DNA from: Acidobacteriota bacterium
GTDB lineage: Bacteria > Acidobacteriota > Vicinamibacteria > Vicinamibacterales > UBA8438
Length of the DNA: 15,154 nt
Assembly: GCA_012963185.1 (NCBI GenBank)
Contig: DTWD01000548.1
Span: 1-15,154 of the forward strand
Reading direction: 5' to 3'
Below are positions 7,054-15,154 of this stretch, piece after piece. How positions within the stretch are numbered: the first letter of the stretch is position 1; each line of letters begins with the position of its first letter. The notes under the pieces are model-generated. The model did no database searches and had not been told where the DNA came from. It saw only the letters and a program-made list of their open reading frames with translations. Position numbers and translations under genes: made by a program.

Positions 7054-8358
7054 ATGAAATACGCTGTCGTTACGTTCGGTTGCCGGGTGAATCAAGCAGA
7101 TTCGTTTGCGCTGGAGCGTCAGATACGCACGGTGGGAGGTCATGCGAGTTCACCTGAAGATGCTGACCTTGTGATTGTCAATAGTTGTTCGGTAACGGCT
7201 GCCGCCGACCAAGGTACGCGCCAAACGATTCGCCGGGTGGCACGAGTGAATCCAACAGCGAAAATTGTCGCCACCGGTTGCTATACAACGCGCGATATGG
7301 AAGCAGTGGCAGCGTTGCCTGGCGTGGTAGCGGTTGTGTCGAATGAGAATAAAGACAGACTGGTTCAAGACTTGCTTGAACAGGTCGAGCTCGCATTACC
7401 GACAACAGCCAATCGATTTGGAGAAGGTGATGGTGCGTGTGGCGCGATGATTGAACCAGGCGAAGCTGGTCGAACGGCGTATACCCTGTGCGTGCAGACA
7501 GGTTGTGATGAGTCGTGCGCGTATTGCATCATTCCTTCGACCCGCGGAGGGGGGCGTAGTGTGCCGCTTCATCGAGTTCTTACGGAAGTCGAAGATGCTA
7601 GAGGGGCTGGATATCGTGAGTTGCAACTAACTGGCGTACATCTAGGGTCCTACGGTCGAGATTTGAATCCGAGGAGCTCTCTTTTCGGATTGTTGCAGGC
7701 ATTGGATCGGCAGGACTCGAATGTTGTTATTCGGATGAGTTCACTGGAACCCATGGATTGCACGCCTGAGGTTATTGACTTAATGACAACGAGTCCGCGT
7801 TTTGCGGCGCACTTCCATCTTCCACTTCAACATGCGAGCGACACGGTTTTGCGACGAATGCGTCGGCCGTATACCCGTCGCGAATATGAACAGGTCGTCG
7901 GCCGTATCCGGCAGAATGCGCCCGATGCAGCGATTGGCAGTGATGTGGTTGTCGGGTTTCCCGGCGAGACCGATGCTCACGCTACTGAGAATATTCGGTT
8001 TCTCACGCAAAGTCCGCTCACATACCTTCATGTATTTCCTTACTCAGACCGGCCGGGTACTGAGGCTTCAAAGATGAAGGGGAAAGTTCATGGTCAAACA
8101 ATTCGAGACAGAGCTAGGGCTGTGCGTGACGTTGGTTCAGTTTTGTCGCAACAGTTTCGGACTGCACAGATCGGTCGAATTCGACCTGGATTAACCCTCA
8201 GGCAGAGAGCGCGCACGGTCGTTTTGACGGATAACTATCTTCGCGTCCAAGTGCCGGTGCCCCCACCGGAAAATGTCCGTGTGCATGTTCGAATACTTAC
8301 TGCTACTGATAGTCCGGCCGGTGAGTTGGTCAACGAGTCGATGATCTCGACACCATAA
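7054..8358 (+). CDS. mtaB: tRNA t6A37 methylthiotransferase MtaB (radical SAM)
   Basis: MtaB adds a methylthio group to C2 of t6A at tRNA position 37, using two 4Fe-4S clusters and S-adenosylmethionine. From ATG 7054 the protein has 434 residues, the family's usual size. The N-terminal methylthiotransferase domain carries Cys10 (FGCRVNQADS), Cys45 (VNSCSVT) and Cys76 (ATGCYTT). The radical-SAM domain carries C-x3-C-x2-C at 151-158 (CDESCAYC), followed by the conserved IIPSTRGGGRS. A C-terminal TRAM-like segment (around DNYLRVQVP) ends the protein. FGCRVNQ, rather than the MiaB-type start, points to MtaB. An upstream in-frame TTG at 7006 would add 16 residues not expected in the family, so ATG 7054 is preferred, although it lacks a clear ribosome binding site. 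Confidence 0.9.
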   Translation: MKYAVVTFGCRVNQADSFALERQIRTVGGHASSPEDADLVIVNSCSVTAAADQGTRQTIRRVARVNPTAKIVATGCYTTRDMEAVAALPGVVAVVSNENKDRLVQDLLEQVELALPTTANRFGEGDGACGAMIEPGEAGRTAYTLCVQTGCDESCAYCIIPSTRGGGRSVPLHRVLTEVEDARGAGYRELQLTGVHLGSYGRDLNPRSSLFGLLQALDRQDSNVVIRMSSLEPMDCTPEVIDLMTTSPRFAAHFHLPLQHASDTVLRRMRRPYTRREYEQVVGRIRQNAPDAAIGSDVVVGFPGETDAHATENIRFLTQSPLTYLHVFPYSDRPGTEASKMKGKVHGQTIRDRARAVRDVGSVLSQQFRTAQIGRIRPGLTLRQRARTVVLTDNYLRVQVPVPPPENVRVHVRILTATDSPAGELVNESMISTP

Positions 8359-8363
8359 TCTTG

Positions 8364-8397
8364 CTGCAAATCAGACTTCGTATTACTGATTTAGCAG
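8364..8397. terminator. Hairpin at the mtaB/rlmN convergent junction
   Basis: CTGC-AAATCAG (8364-8374) pairs with CTGATTT-A-GCAG (8386-8397) to give an 11-pair stem with one bulged A and an 11-base loop. The rlmN stop codon (complement at 8383-8385) lies in the loop. It begins 5 bases after the mtaB stop. The stem would form in transcripts from either strand, but no U-run follows, so it may end transcription weakly or protect 3' ends. Confidence 0.4.
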
Positions 8398-9459
8398 TTG
8401 AGCTGCTTGCTGGGCGGGTGAAGGGTTGGTGCCCTCTACGAGAAGTTGGCCACAGGCAGCACGGATGTCACGACCACGGCTCTTGCGGACCGAAACAATT
8501 AGGTCAGACTCTGCGAGCGCGCTCGCAAATTCGTTTATTTGATGGTCGCTAGGACGTCGGTAAGGAATCCCCACGGCTTCATTAAGCGGAATGATATTCA
8601 CTTTCGCTCTGATACCACTCAGAAGCTTCGCAAGGCGCCGCGCGTCTGCGACGGAATCATTAACCTCACGCAGAAGCACATATTCAAACGTGATGTGATC
8701 GCGACGCTTGGTTGGGAAACGACGGCAGGCTGCAATTAATTCGGCCAGCCCGTACTTTCGGTTGACGGGGACCAAACGGTCACGCAGTTCTTCTGTCGTA
8801 GCGTGTAGTGACACCGCTAGGTTCGGCATGACTGATTCACTGGCCAAGCGTTCAAGCGCGGGTAATACACCAACTGTAGACAGTGTGATCCGCCGTGGAC
8901 CAACTGCGAGTCCACAGTCGGTTCCCAAAATCCTGAGAGCTTTCATCGTTTCGTCATAATTGTGTAACGGTTCACCCATTCCCATGAGGACGATGTTGAA
9001 TCGTCGGTCGACGAGTTTGAGATCGTGTGCCATGACCCGTACCTGGCCGACGATCTCGCCAGCTGTCAAGTTTCGGAGTAAACCCATTTTCCCGGTCAGG
9101 CAGAATGTGCATTGCATGGCACAACCAACCTGAGTCGACACACAAAAAGTCATGGCTGGCGTGTCAGGAATGAAAACCGTTTCGACTTGTTGATCGTCGC
9201 CGAAATTCATCAAAAACTTAACGGTCCCATCGGAGGACGTACTTCGATGTGACACCGTGGGTGTAGGAATCGTGAATTGAGCGGCAAGTTGAGTCCGTAG
9301 ATTTTGAGATAGGTCGGTCATCTGCGAAAAATCAGTAACACCACGCTTGTAGATCCATTGGTAGATCTGACGTGCGTGAAAAGAATGTGCGCTGAATTCT
9401 TGAAGTGCCACGGCGAGTGCATCCGGTTCAAATTCAGTGAGGGCCTGTTGCGCGGACAT
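8383..9459 (-). CDS. rlmN: Dual-specificity RNA methyltransferase RlmN (radical SAM)
   Basis: RlmN methylates C2 of A2503 in 23S rRNA and, in many bacteria, A37 of certain tRNAs. With the ATG at 9459 the protein has 358 residues, close to the family norm. The cluster motif C-x3-C-x2-C is at Cys113, Cys117 and Cys120 (GCAMQCTFC). Cys106 (FCVSTQVGC) aligns with the catalytic Cys118 of the E. coli enzyme, and Cys336 (DIRAACGQL) with its methyl-carrying Cys355. Other marks are GMGEPLHNYD, ITLSTVG and LAVSLHA. An in-frame GTG at 9504 would add 15 residues without family support. A GAGG lies about 12 bases before the chosen ATG. The gene is convergent with mtaB and divergent from the M16 peptidase gene. 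Confidence 0.94.
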   Translation of the reverse strand: MSAQQALTEFEPDALAVALQEFSAHSFHARQIYQWIYKRGVTDFSQMTDLSQNLRTQLAAQFTIPTPTVSHRSTSSDGTVKFLMNFGDDQQVETVFIPDTPAMTFCVSTQVGCAMQCTFCLTGKMGLLRNLTAGEIVGQVRVMAHDLKLVDRRFNIVLMGMGEPLHNYDETMKALRILGTDCGLAVGPRRITLSTVGVLPALERLASESVMPNLAVSLHATTEELRDRLVPVNRKYGLAELIAACRRFPTKRRDHITFEYVLLREVNDSVADARRLAKLLSGIRAKVNIIPLNEAVGIPYRRPSDHQINEFASALAESDLIVSVRKSRGRDIRAACGQLLVEGTNPSPAQQAAQLLNQ

Positions 9460-9645
9460 AGAAGCCAATGACCTCGTTAGAAGCACGCATGGTACCATGG
9501 GCACCGTAATGCGCGACGCGGTGTTTATGTATTCTGTGCTATCATTTACATGCTTGACGGATCGCTTTTAGTCCTTAAAAAACAATAGGTTGCAAGGATA
9601 TAACAGCACAAGCAGTACCTGGTTGGGTAGCTGCTTTCTCGAAAC

Positions 9646-10905
9646 ATGATCGAGCGACAGGTCTTCGACAATGGGCTTTGCCTACTGACCGAGTCGATGC
9701 CGGCCGTTCGCTCCGTGAGCTTGGGGGCATGGTTAACCCGTGGTTCCCGCCACGAAGACCCGGTTCATTCTGGCATTGCGCACTTTGTTGAGCACATGCT
9801 CTTTAAGGGTACGACATCGCGCACCGCTGAAGGCATTGCCCAGGAGATCGACTCGATTGGTGGGCACCTCGACGCTTTTACAGCCAAGGAATGTGCCAGT
9901 TATTACGTCAAAGTGCTAGACGAACATCTACCCCGTGCGGTTGATGTGCTGAGTGACCTTCTTTTGAATCCAGCGTTTGCTGGCGAAGATATTCGTCGCG
10001 AACAAAATGTTGTTGTGGAAGAGATCAAAATGGTTGAAGACACACCTGATGATCTCGTGTACGAAATTTTTACTGCTAGGTTTTGGCAGAACCACCAATT
10101 AGGGCAGCCGATATTAGGTACGGCTGAATCAGTTCGGGCTTTTGACGCCGATGCCCTTCGAACCTATTTTTCTGACGCATACACCGCTCAGAATTTTGTG
10201 ATTGCGGCTGCTGGAAATATTGATCATGCGGCGATTGGTGAACTTGTCGGCGATGCATTTTCAGCGCTCCCCGTCAGTAGTCAGTCAATCCCGGTCAGTG
10301 CTCCAGAAGTCGACATACAGCTAGAGATTCGAGAAAAGGATTTGGAACAAGCACATCTATGTCTTGGTACAGCCGGATATGAGCACACACATCCAGACCG
10401 GCACGCGAGCTACATACTTAATGCCGTCCTCGGCGGTTCGATGAGTTCGCGGTTATTTCAAAAAATTCGAGAAAAACGAGGCTTGGCATATGCGGTCAGC
10501 AGTAGTCTGACTTCGTACCACGATGTCGGAAATCTCACTGTGTATGCAGGGTGCGATGGTGGTGCGGTGCGTCAGGTGATCGACTTGGTTGTTGATGAAA
10601 TGCAAACGCTTAAGCGTCAGCCGCTGCCGACTGTTGAACTCCAGCGAGCGAAAGACCACTTGAGAGGCAGTTTTGTGCTTGGTCTTGAGAGCACTACGAG
10701 CCGAATGTCGCAACTCGCGCGTTCGGAGATGTGCTTTGGGCGCCAGATAGATGTGACTGAAACTCTTCATGCAATCGAACTAGTTACTCAAGAAGATGTC
10801 CAGCGCGTAGCGTGTGATTTGTTTCAGGAGGGTGCGCTGGCGGGAGCGGTGGTTGGCCCGATAACGAAGGCGGACGTAGGTGCTTCGCAGCTTAACCTTT
10901 CTTGA
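9646..10905 (+). CDS. M16-family zinc metallopeptidase (insulinase/processing-peptidase type)
   Basis: This 419-residue protein is a single-unit M16 peptidase of the mitochondrial-processing-peptidase type (M16B). The inverted zinc motif H-x-x-E-H is at 46-50 (HFVEH), with the downstream metal-binding Glu at 125/126 (VVVEEIKMVEDTPDD). The N-terminal NGL...SVSLGAWLTRGSRHED block and the C-terminal half with the Arg/Tyr segment GGSMSSRLFQKIREKRGLAYAVSS (about 264-287) are both present, so both M16 domains are intact. There is no obvious signal peptide, so cytoplasmic action is likely. The ATG at 9646 fits the family start but has no Shine-Dalgarno match. It leads the rightward cluster, with a YycJ-like gene 37 bases downstream. 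Confidence 0.93.
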   Translation: MIERQVFDNGLCLLTESMPAVRSVSLGAWLTRGSRHEDPVHSGIAHFVEHMLFKGTTSRTAEGIAQEIDSIGGHLDAFTAKECASYYVKVLDEHLPRAVDVLSDLLLNPAFAGEDIRREQNVVVEEIKMVEDTPDDLVYEIFTARFWQNHQLGQPILGTAESVRAFDADALRTYFSDAYTAQNFVIAAAGNIDHAAIGELVGDAFSALPVSSQSIPVSAPEVDIQLEIREKDLEQAHLCLGTAGYEHTHPDRHASYILNAVLGGSMSSRLFQKIREKRGLAYAVSSSLTSYHDVGNLTVYAGCDGGAVRQVIDLVVDEMQTLKRQPLPTVELQRAKDHLRGSFVLGLESTTSRMSQLARSEMCFGRQIDVTETLHAIELVTQEDVQRVACDLFQEGALAGAVVGPITKADVGASQLNLS

Positions 10906-10942
10906 GCATGTTTTTGTTTGGATGGAATGACGGCTGAGTAGG

Positions 10943-11782
10943 ATGGGGGTTGAACTAACGGTCCTTGGTAGCGGGAGCGCAGGGAATGCCACGCTTCTGT
11001 CGTACGCCGATACCAACGTGTTGATCGATGTCGGACTGAGCTGCCGCGAAGTGTCTCGGCGATTGGAAGGATTGAGCGTGGATCCGGACTCTATCAGCGC
11101 CATCATGATTACGCATGCGCATGGGGACCACACTCGTGGTGCCCGTGTGTTCGCCCGTCGCCATGATGTACCCGTCTATATGACTGGCGGCGTGCGGAAC
11201 GAGTGGGGTGTGACAGATATACCGACCGTTTACTCGTTGACCCCTGACACGATTTTCGATCTGTCCGGACTACGGTTTATGCCCTTTGAGATTCCACACG
11301 ATGCGTCAGAAACGGTTGGGTTCCGTATTCTCACACCCGAGGGAATTATCGGGTATGCCACGGATATCGGGGTAATGACGTCTGACCTTATTGAATCTTT
11401 CCGTGATTGTAATGTGCTCGTTGTTGAATCTAATCATGCCACAGAGTTGTTACGTGTCAGTCCGTATGCGCAGTCGACGCGGGAGCGAATCGCCGGAGAC
11501 AGTGGGCATCTGTCAAACGAGGCGTTGGCTGCATTTATACAGGATCACCTCGGGCCCAATGTTAGATGTGTAGTGCTGGCTCATCTAAGCCGAGTGAATA
11601 ACGTGCCTGAACTTGCAGACGTGTCTTGTCGTGAAGCACTCGCGGCGTGTGGTCGCACGGATGTCGAGGTGGTTATTACGAGTCAGGATTTTCCGGCGAA
11701 GACAATTGATCTTAGTGTCTGGTTACCGACGATGCCCGCCGTAGGCGGTGCTATTCGTCAAACAGCGTTGCCGTTTCATTAG
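10943..11782 (+). CDS. YycJ/WalJ-like metallo-beta-lactamase-fold hydrolase
   Basis: This 279-residue protein has the metallo-beta-lactamase fold: LGSGSAGNATLL (8-19), the metal motif HAHGDH (58-63), IPHDASETVGF (117-127), GYATDIGVM with a bridging Asp, ESNHATELL, GHLSNEAL and VLAHLSRVNN. These blocks match the YycJ/WalJ group, of which a characterised member is a 5'-3' exonuclease linked to mismatch repair; the family also contains proteins of unassigned role. Nuclease activity here is inferred by similarity. There is no signal peptide. The gap to purB is only 8 bases, and the gap to the M16 gene is 37 bases, so an operon with the purine genes is likely. The ATG is preceded by a GAGTAGG run that is very close to the start. 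Confidence 0.85.
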   Translation: MGVELTVLGSGSAGNATLLSYADTNVLIDVGLSCREVSRRLEGLSVDPDSISAIMITHAHGDHTRGARVFARRHDVPVYMTGGVRNEWGVTDIPTVYSLTPDTIFDLSGLRFMPFEIPHDASETVGFRILTPEGIIGYATDIGVMTSDLIESFRDCNVLVVESNHATELLRVSPYAQSTRERIAGDSGHLSNEALAAFIQDHLGPNVRCVVLAHLSRVNNVPELADVSCREALAACGRTDVEVVITSQDFPAKTIDLSVWLPTMPAVGGAIRQTALPFH

Positions 11783-11790
11783 GGGTTGGG

Positions 11791-13104
11791 ATGATTCCTC
11801 GTTATACACCGTTAGAGATGGGTCGACTGTGGAGCGACCAGCGTAAATACGACACGTGGTTGCGAGTTGAAAGCGCCGCGGCTGATGCGATGGCTGACCA
11901 CGGCCTGATACCACTTGATGCTGCCCGTGATATTCGTGAAAAGGGCAAGGTCGATGCGGCGCGCGTTGATGAAATTGAACGCACAACCCAGCATGATGTA
12001 ATTGCTTTCACAACAGCCGTTGCCGAGCATGTCGGTGCCTCTGCAAGGTGGTTGCATTTTGGGATGACGTCTTCAGATGTGATTGACACGGCTCACGCGT
12101 TACAAATGCAGGCGTCGGTTGATCTTTTACTTAAAGATCTGTCGGTGCTTTTACGGGTCGTTCGAGACCGTGCGGTTGAACACCGGCGGACTCCAATGAT
12201 CGGGCGCACCCATGGTGTCCATGCAGAGCCAATGACGTTTGGTTTGAAATTGGCATTGTGGTTTACCGAGTTGGTTCGTGACTATGACCGTTTAGTACGT
12301 GCGCGGGAAGCTATTAGTGTGGGTAAGCTATCCGGTGCCGTGGGCACCTATGCTCATCTGGATCCGTTAATTGAGCAGGCTGTTTGTGACGCGCTTGGGT
12401 TAACGCCGGCACCGGTAGCGTCGCAAGTTGTTCAGCGTGACCGCCATGCGGAATTACTAAGCACTTTAGCGATCACAGCAGCGTCCCTTGAAAAGTTTGC
12501 GGTCGAGGTGCGTGGGCTTCAGAAAACAGAGATCGGGGAAGTAGCTGAGCCATTCGCTAAGGGGCAAAAGGGCTCATCGGCGATGCCACATAAGCGCAAC
12601 CCAATTGGGTGCGAACAGATTACAGGTTTGGCTCGGTTACTGCGTGGTAACGCGATGGCTGCGCTGGAAAATGTGGCACTTTGGCACGAACGTGACATTT
12701 CACACTCGTCAGTCGAGCGGGTGATTGTGCCGGACAGCTTTTGTGCACTCGACCATATGGTCCGGCGTTTTACACGTATCGTAAGAGATTTAGTTGTCTA
12801 TCCCGAACGGATGCGTGACAACCTTGAACGGTCGCGCGGGGTGGTGTTTTCGGGGACCGTACTGCTAGAACTGGCTAGTCAGGGTGTGTCCCGTGAGGAT
12901 GCCTACGTGATGGTGCAACGAAACGCGATGCGGTCACATGACGAGGCTCTTGATTTCAAGTCACTGTTGTTAGGTGATGCTGAGGTTATGGCGGTACTGT
13001 CGAACGACGACATTTCGCAAGCCTTTGACCTTGATGTACAGCTTCGGCACGTAGATGCGATTATGGATCGTGCATTTGCGAGCCATGTTTTGGAGGGATC
13101 GTGA
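11791..13104 (+). CDS. purB: Adenylosuccinate lyase
   Basis: PurB removes fumarate from SAICAR and from adenylosuccinate in purine synthesis; it acts in the cytoplasm as a homotetramer. The 437-residue protein has all family signatures: MIPRYTPLEMGRLWSD at the start, TSSDVIDT (93-100), GRTHGVHAEP (138-147) with the acid His141, and the flexible signature loop GSSAMPHKRNP (261-271) holding the catalytic Ser262/263. Length is normal for the short bacterial form. A GGGGTTGGG run lies immediately before the ATG and may serve as the ribosome binding site. The stop overlaps the purS GTG by 4 bases (GTGA), giving translational coupling to FGAM synthase. In Bacillus a purC gene lies between purB and purS; here it does not. 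Confidence 0.97.
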   Translation: MIPRYTPLEMGRLWSDQRKYDTWLRVESAAADAMADHGLIPLDAARDIREKGKVDAARVDEIERTTQHDVIAFTTAVAEHVGASARWLHFGMTSSDVIDTAHALQMQASVDLLLKDLSVLLRVVRDRAVEHRRTPMIGRTHGVHAEPMTFGLKLALWFTELVRDYDRLVRAREAISVGKLSGAVGTYAHLDPLIEQAVCDALGLTPAPVASQVVQRDRHAELLSTLAITAASLEKFAVEVRGLQKTEIGEVAEPFAKGQKGSSAMPHKRNPIGCEQITGLARLLRGNAMAALENVALWHERDISHSSVERVIVPDSFCALDHMVRRFTRIVRDLVVYPERMRDNLERSRGVVFSGTVLLELASQGVSREDAYVMVQRNAMRSHDEALDFKSLLLGDAEVMAVLSNDDISQAFDLDVQLRHVDAIMDRAFASHVLEGS

Positions 13105-13340
13105 AGGCCAAGGTGTTCGTTACGTTAAAACCATCGATTCTCGATCCGCAAGGGAAGACGATCACGGGTGCTTTGCAGTCTCTTGGGTACGATGATGTTC
13201 AAGATGTTCGGCAGGGCAAGTACTTTGAACTCGACATTGTGGCAGAGACTGCTGAGAAAGCGCAGACTTTAGCATCGGAAGTGGCTGATAAGTTATTGGC
13301 GAACCCGGTAATCGAAAGTTATCGAGTAGAAATCGAATGA
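13101..13340 (+). CDS. purS: FGAM synthase subunit PurS
   Basis: PurS (79 residues) is the small bridging subunit of the three-part phosphoribosylformylglycinamidine synthase, in which PurQ makes ammonia from glutamine and PurL uses it with ATP. Family features are [19 protein letters not shown] at the start, then [19 protein letters not shown], and a C-terminal end [12 protein letters not shown]. The length fits the 80-residue family. It begins with GTG that overlaps the purB stop (GTGA), and its stop overlaps the purQ ATG (ATGA). Both overlaps imply coupled translation and matched amounts of the subunits. Confidence 0.96.
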   Translation: MKAKVFVTLKPSILDPQGKTITGALQSLGYDDVQDVRQGKYFELDIVAETAEKAQTLASEVADKLLANPVIESYRVEIE

Positions 13341-14056
13341 AGTTTGCCGTCATCGTTTTTCCGGGCTCCAATTGTGACCATGACGCGCATTACGCGCTGA
13401 CGGAGGTGTTGGGACAGCAGGTGAATCTGGTCTGGCACAAGGATCAGGATCTTGGAGGTGCTGATGTGGTCGTGCTTCCCGGTGGGTTTTCTTACGGGGA
13501 CTACCTGCGGACTGGGGCTATTGCAAAGTTCTCTCCAGTGATGAGCCGGGTGACTGATTTTGCCGCCGCTGGCGGACCTGTTATCGGTATTTGTAATGGG
13601 TTTCAGGTGCTCTTGGAAGCGGGTTTACTGCCAGGCGGGATGCGTCGCAACCAAACCCTGAAGTTTATTTGCGAACACGTTCATCTGCGCGTTGAAGCGA
13701 ACGACACCCCGTTTACGCGCGACACAACAGTGGGCCAAGTCCTTCGTATTCCAATTGCTCATGGTGAGGGTAATTATTATGCCGATAGTGACACGGTTCG
13801 ATCTCTGCAGGAACACGGCCAAATAGTATTTCGATATACCGCACCGGACGGGAGTCTTGACGATGCATGGAATGTTAATGGCTCGGTTGATGCCATCGCG
13901 GGAATTTGCAATCGAGATCGCAACGTTGTGGGTCTGATGCCACATCCGGAGCGAGCTTGTGAGGATGCGGTCGGCAGTCGGGATGGGCGTGTGGTGCTAC
14001 AGTCCGTTTTGTCTGCACTCGCTGGCCCTGGAGGGTTACCGGTGAACTCGTCGTGA
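13337..14056 (+). CDS. purQ: FGAM synthase glutaminase subunit PurQ
   Basis: PurQ is the class I glutamine amidotransferase that releases ammonia for PurL. The 239-residue protein has FPGSNCDHD (8-16), [19 protein letters not shown] (47-65), the nucleophile Cys86 in [16 protein letters not shown] (142-148) and the catalytic His203/Glu205 in GLMPHPERA. The catalytic triad is complete. The ATG overlaps the purS stop (ATGA). Unlike the tight joins upstream, 97 bases separate its TGA from the purL start; see the small ORF listed next. The C-terminal tail after SALAGPGG is a few residues longer than needed but unremarkable. Confidence 0.96.
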   Translation: MKFAVIVFPGSNCDHDAHYALTEVLGQQVNLVWHKDQDLGGADVVVLPGGFSYGDYLRTGAIAKFSPVMSRVTDFAAAGGPVIGICNGFQVLLEAGLLPGGMRRNQTLKFICEHVHLRVEANDTPFTRDTTVGQVLRIPIAHGEGNYYADSDTVRSLQEHGQIVFRYTAPDGSLDDAWNVNGSVDAIAGICNRDRNVVGLMPHPERACEDAVGSRDGRVVLQSVLSALAGPGGLPVNSS

Positions 14057-14070
14057 GTTGCGGAGAACGG

Positions 14071-14157
14071 ATGGTGTACTTAAAAGGAATTCAGCAGCGG
14101 GTTGTGGCGGGGACTGTCTTGACGGTATCCGCATGTCGTTTGCGAGTTGAGATGTGA
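14071..14157 (+). CDS. Possible 28-codon ORF bridging purQ and purL
   Basis: An ATG at 14071 has GGAG 5 bases upstream (14062-14065) and reads 28 codons, starting [11 protein letters not shown] and ending CRLRVEM, to TGA at 14155-14157. This stop overlaps the purL GTG (14154-14156) in a GTGA join identical in form to purB-purS. The small ORF thus fills nearly all of the 97-base purQ-purL gap. I do not recognise the peptide. It could be a real microprotein, or a translated leader that carries ribosomes to the poorly marked purL start. Translation is unproven. Confidence 0.4.
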   Translation: MVYLKGIQQRVVAGTVLTVSACRLRVEM

Positions 14158-15154
14158 TTGATCGGGACACCATTGCGTCGCATGGACTTACGGTTGACGA
14201 GTATGACCGCATTGTCTCCATTCTTGGGCGAGACCCGAACCTGCTTGAACTCGGCATCTTTTCAGTAATGTGGTCGGAGCATTGCAGTTACAAAAGTTCA
14301 CGCGTTCATCTAAAGACATTACCAACTGACGGACCACGTGTGCTTCAAGGGCCTGGCGAGAATGCCGGCGTTCTTGATATTGGCGATGGTTTGGCAGCGG
14401 TGTTCAAGATCGAATCTCACAATCACCCTTCATTTATTGAGCCATATCAAGGAGCGGCAACGGGTGTTGGTGGCATTATTCGGGATATTTTCACGATGGG
14501 TGCGCGCCCGCTTGCTTTATTGAATTCGCTCCGGTTTGGTGAACTTGACACACCGTTAACCCAGCGGTTAGTAGAGGGTGTTGTCGCAGGGATTGCTGGC
14601 TATGGCAACAGTATTGGCATCCCGACGGTTGGTGGTGAGGTGGCATTTGATAAATCGTATGCAGGGAATCCCTTGGTAAATGTGTTCTGCCTCGGAATTG
14701 CGTCGGTAGACGGAATTATTAAGGGGCGTGCTGAAGGCGTCGGTAACGCTGTGTATTACGTTGGTGCGAAGACTGGCCGAGATGGCATTCATGGTGCCAC
14801 GATGGCGTCCGCAGAGTTTGATGATGCCTCTGCAGAAAAACGTCCGAATGTGCAGGTGGGCGACCCGTTCATGGAGAAGCTGCTTTTGGAAGCCTGTCTG
14901 GAGGTGATGGAGTCCGATGCCTTAATCGGTCTGCAGGATATGGGCGCAGCAGGTCTGACATGTTCGTCATGCGAAATGGGCGCGCGCGGTGACGCTGGCA
15001 TCGACATTGATGTATCGACAGTACCACAGCGTGAGACCCATATGACACCGTACGAGATCATGCTGTCTGAGTCTCAGGAGCGCATGTTATTTATCGTGCG
15101 GCAAGGACGAGAAGCTGAAGTTGAACGTGTGTTTGAGAAATGGGACTTGCACGC
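14154..15154 (+). CDS. purL: FGAM synthase large subunit PurL, N-terminal part (3' end outside window)
   Basis: PurL uses ATP and the ammonia from PurQ to convert FGAR to FGAM. The first 333 residues of what is normally a protein of about 740 (small bacterial form) are present. Motifs include [17 protein letters not shown] (34-50) with the active-site His43, [14 protein letters not shown] (67-79), [17 protein letters not shown] (84-100), [20 protein letters not shown] (100-119) for ATP/Mg binding, [23 protein letters not shown] and [20 protein letters not shown]. The frame is closed by TGA at 14148-14150, so GTG 14154 is the only regular start ahead of the conserved N-terminus. It has little ribosome binding sequence of its own. 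It overlaps the stop of a 28-codon ORF, suggesting coupling. Confidence 0.96.
   Translation, partial: MIDRDTIASHGLTVDEYDRIVSILGRDPNLLELGIFSVMWSEHCSYKSSRVHLKTLPTDGPRVLQGPGENAGVLDIGDGLAAVFKIESHNHPSFIEPYQGAATGVGGIIRDIFTMGARPLALLNSLRFGELDTPLTQRLVEGVVAGIAGYGNSIGIPTVGGEVAFDKSYAGNPLVNVFCLGIASVDGIIKGRAEGVGNAVYYVGAKTGRDGIHGATMASAEFDDASAEKRPNVQVGDPFMEKLLLEACLEVMESDALIGLQDMGAAGLTCSSCEMGARGDAGIDIDVSTVPQRETHMTPYEIMLSESQERMLFIVRQGREAEVERVFEKWDLH

Noticed and set aside
9460..9504. 15-codon N-terminal extension of rlmN from GTG 9504
   Set aside because: The residues before MSAQQ do not match the family and the ATG at 9459 has a better context.
14036..14257. 73-codon minus-strand frame across the purQ-purL gap
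   Set aside because: It is antisense to the conserved purL N-terminus and to the better-placed plus-strand small ORF, and shows no domain.

Overview
The window reads as a piece of a Gram-negative bacterial chromosome: an outer-membrane beta-barrel end, several exported proteins with signal peptides, and an ordinary housekeeping purine and RNA-modification set. The abundance of secreted proteins, in particular the 'DFSGYWE...WEGDTLVIE...ACHEGN' type of protein, suggests Acidobacteriota (Vicinamibacteria-like) or a similar environmental lineage. This is inference from protein style, with no marker gene to settle it. I saw no mobile element, CRISPR array, rRNA or tRNA. All gene-free gaps are shorter than 300 bases.

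Region 1 (1-4204) is a redox region. A truncated outer-membrane porin is followed 11 bases later by an FMN-binding-domain exported protein, a four-helix histidine-rich membrane protein (cytochrome-b-like) and an ApbE-type flavin transferase. The last three are joined by ATGA start/stop overlaps, so they are almost certainly one translation-coupled operon. The proposed logic is that ApbE attaches FMN to the exported protein, and the membrane protein passes electrons between the quinone pool and this flavoprotein on the outer side of the inner membrane. A secreted protein of unknown function lies convergent to apbE. Divergent from that is a second, paralogous FMN-binding protein.

Region 2 (4264-6925) holds an NhaC-family antiporter on the minus strand and a divergently transcribed, exported NHL-repeat beta-propeller. 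Their shared 118-base gap holds a short perfect palindrome and a strong Shine-Dalgarno sequence that belongs to a small upstream ORF rather than to the propeller gene.

Region 3 (7054-9459) has two convergent radical-SAM RNA-modification enzymes, MtaB (tRNA t6A37 methylthiotransferase) and RlmN (23S rRNA/tRNA A2 methyltransferase). A hairpin sits across their junction.

Region 4 (9646 to the end) is a rightward cluster: M16 peptidase, YycJ-like metallo-beta-lactamase-fold protein, purB, purS, purQ and the first 333 codons of purL. purB-purS and purS-purQ overlap by 4 bases. The 97-base purQ-purL gap holds a 28-codon ORF with a good ribosome binding site, whose stop overlaps the purL GTG start by 4 bases. 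PurS, PurQ and PurL together form the three-part FGAM synthase of de novo purine synthesis, and PurB acts later in the same pathway.
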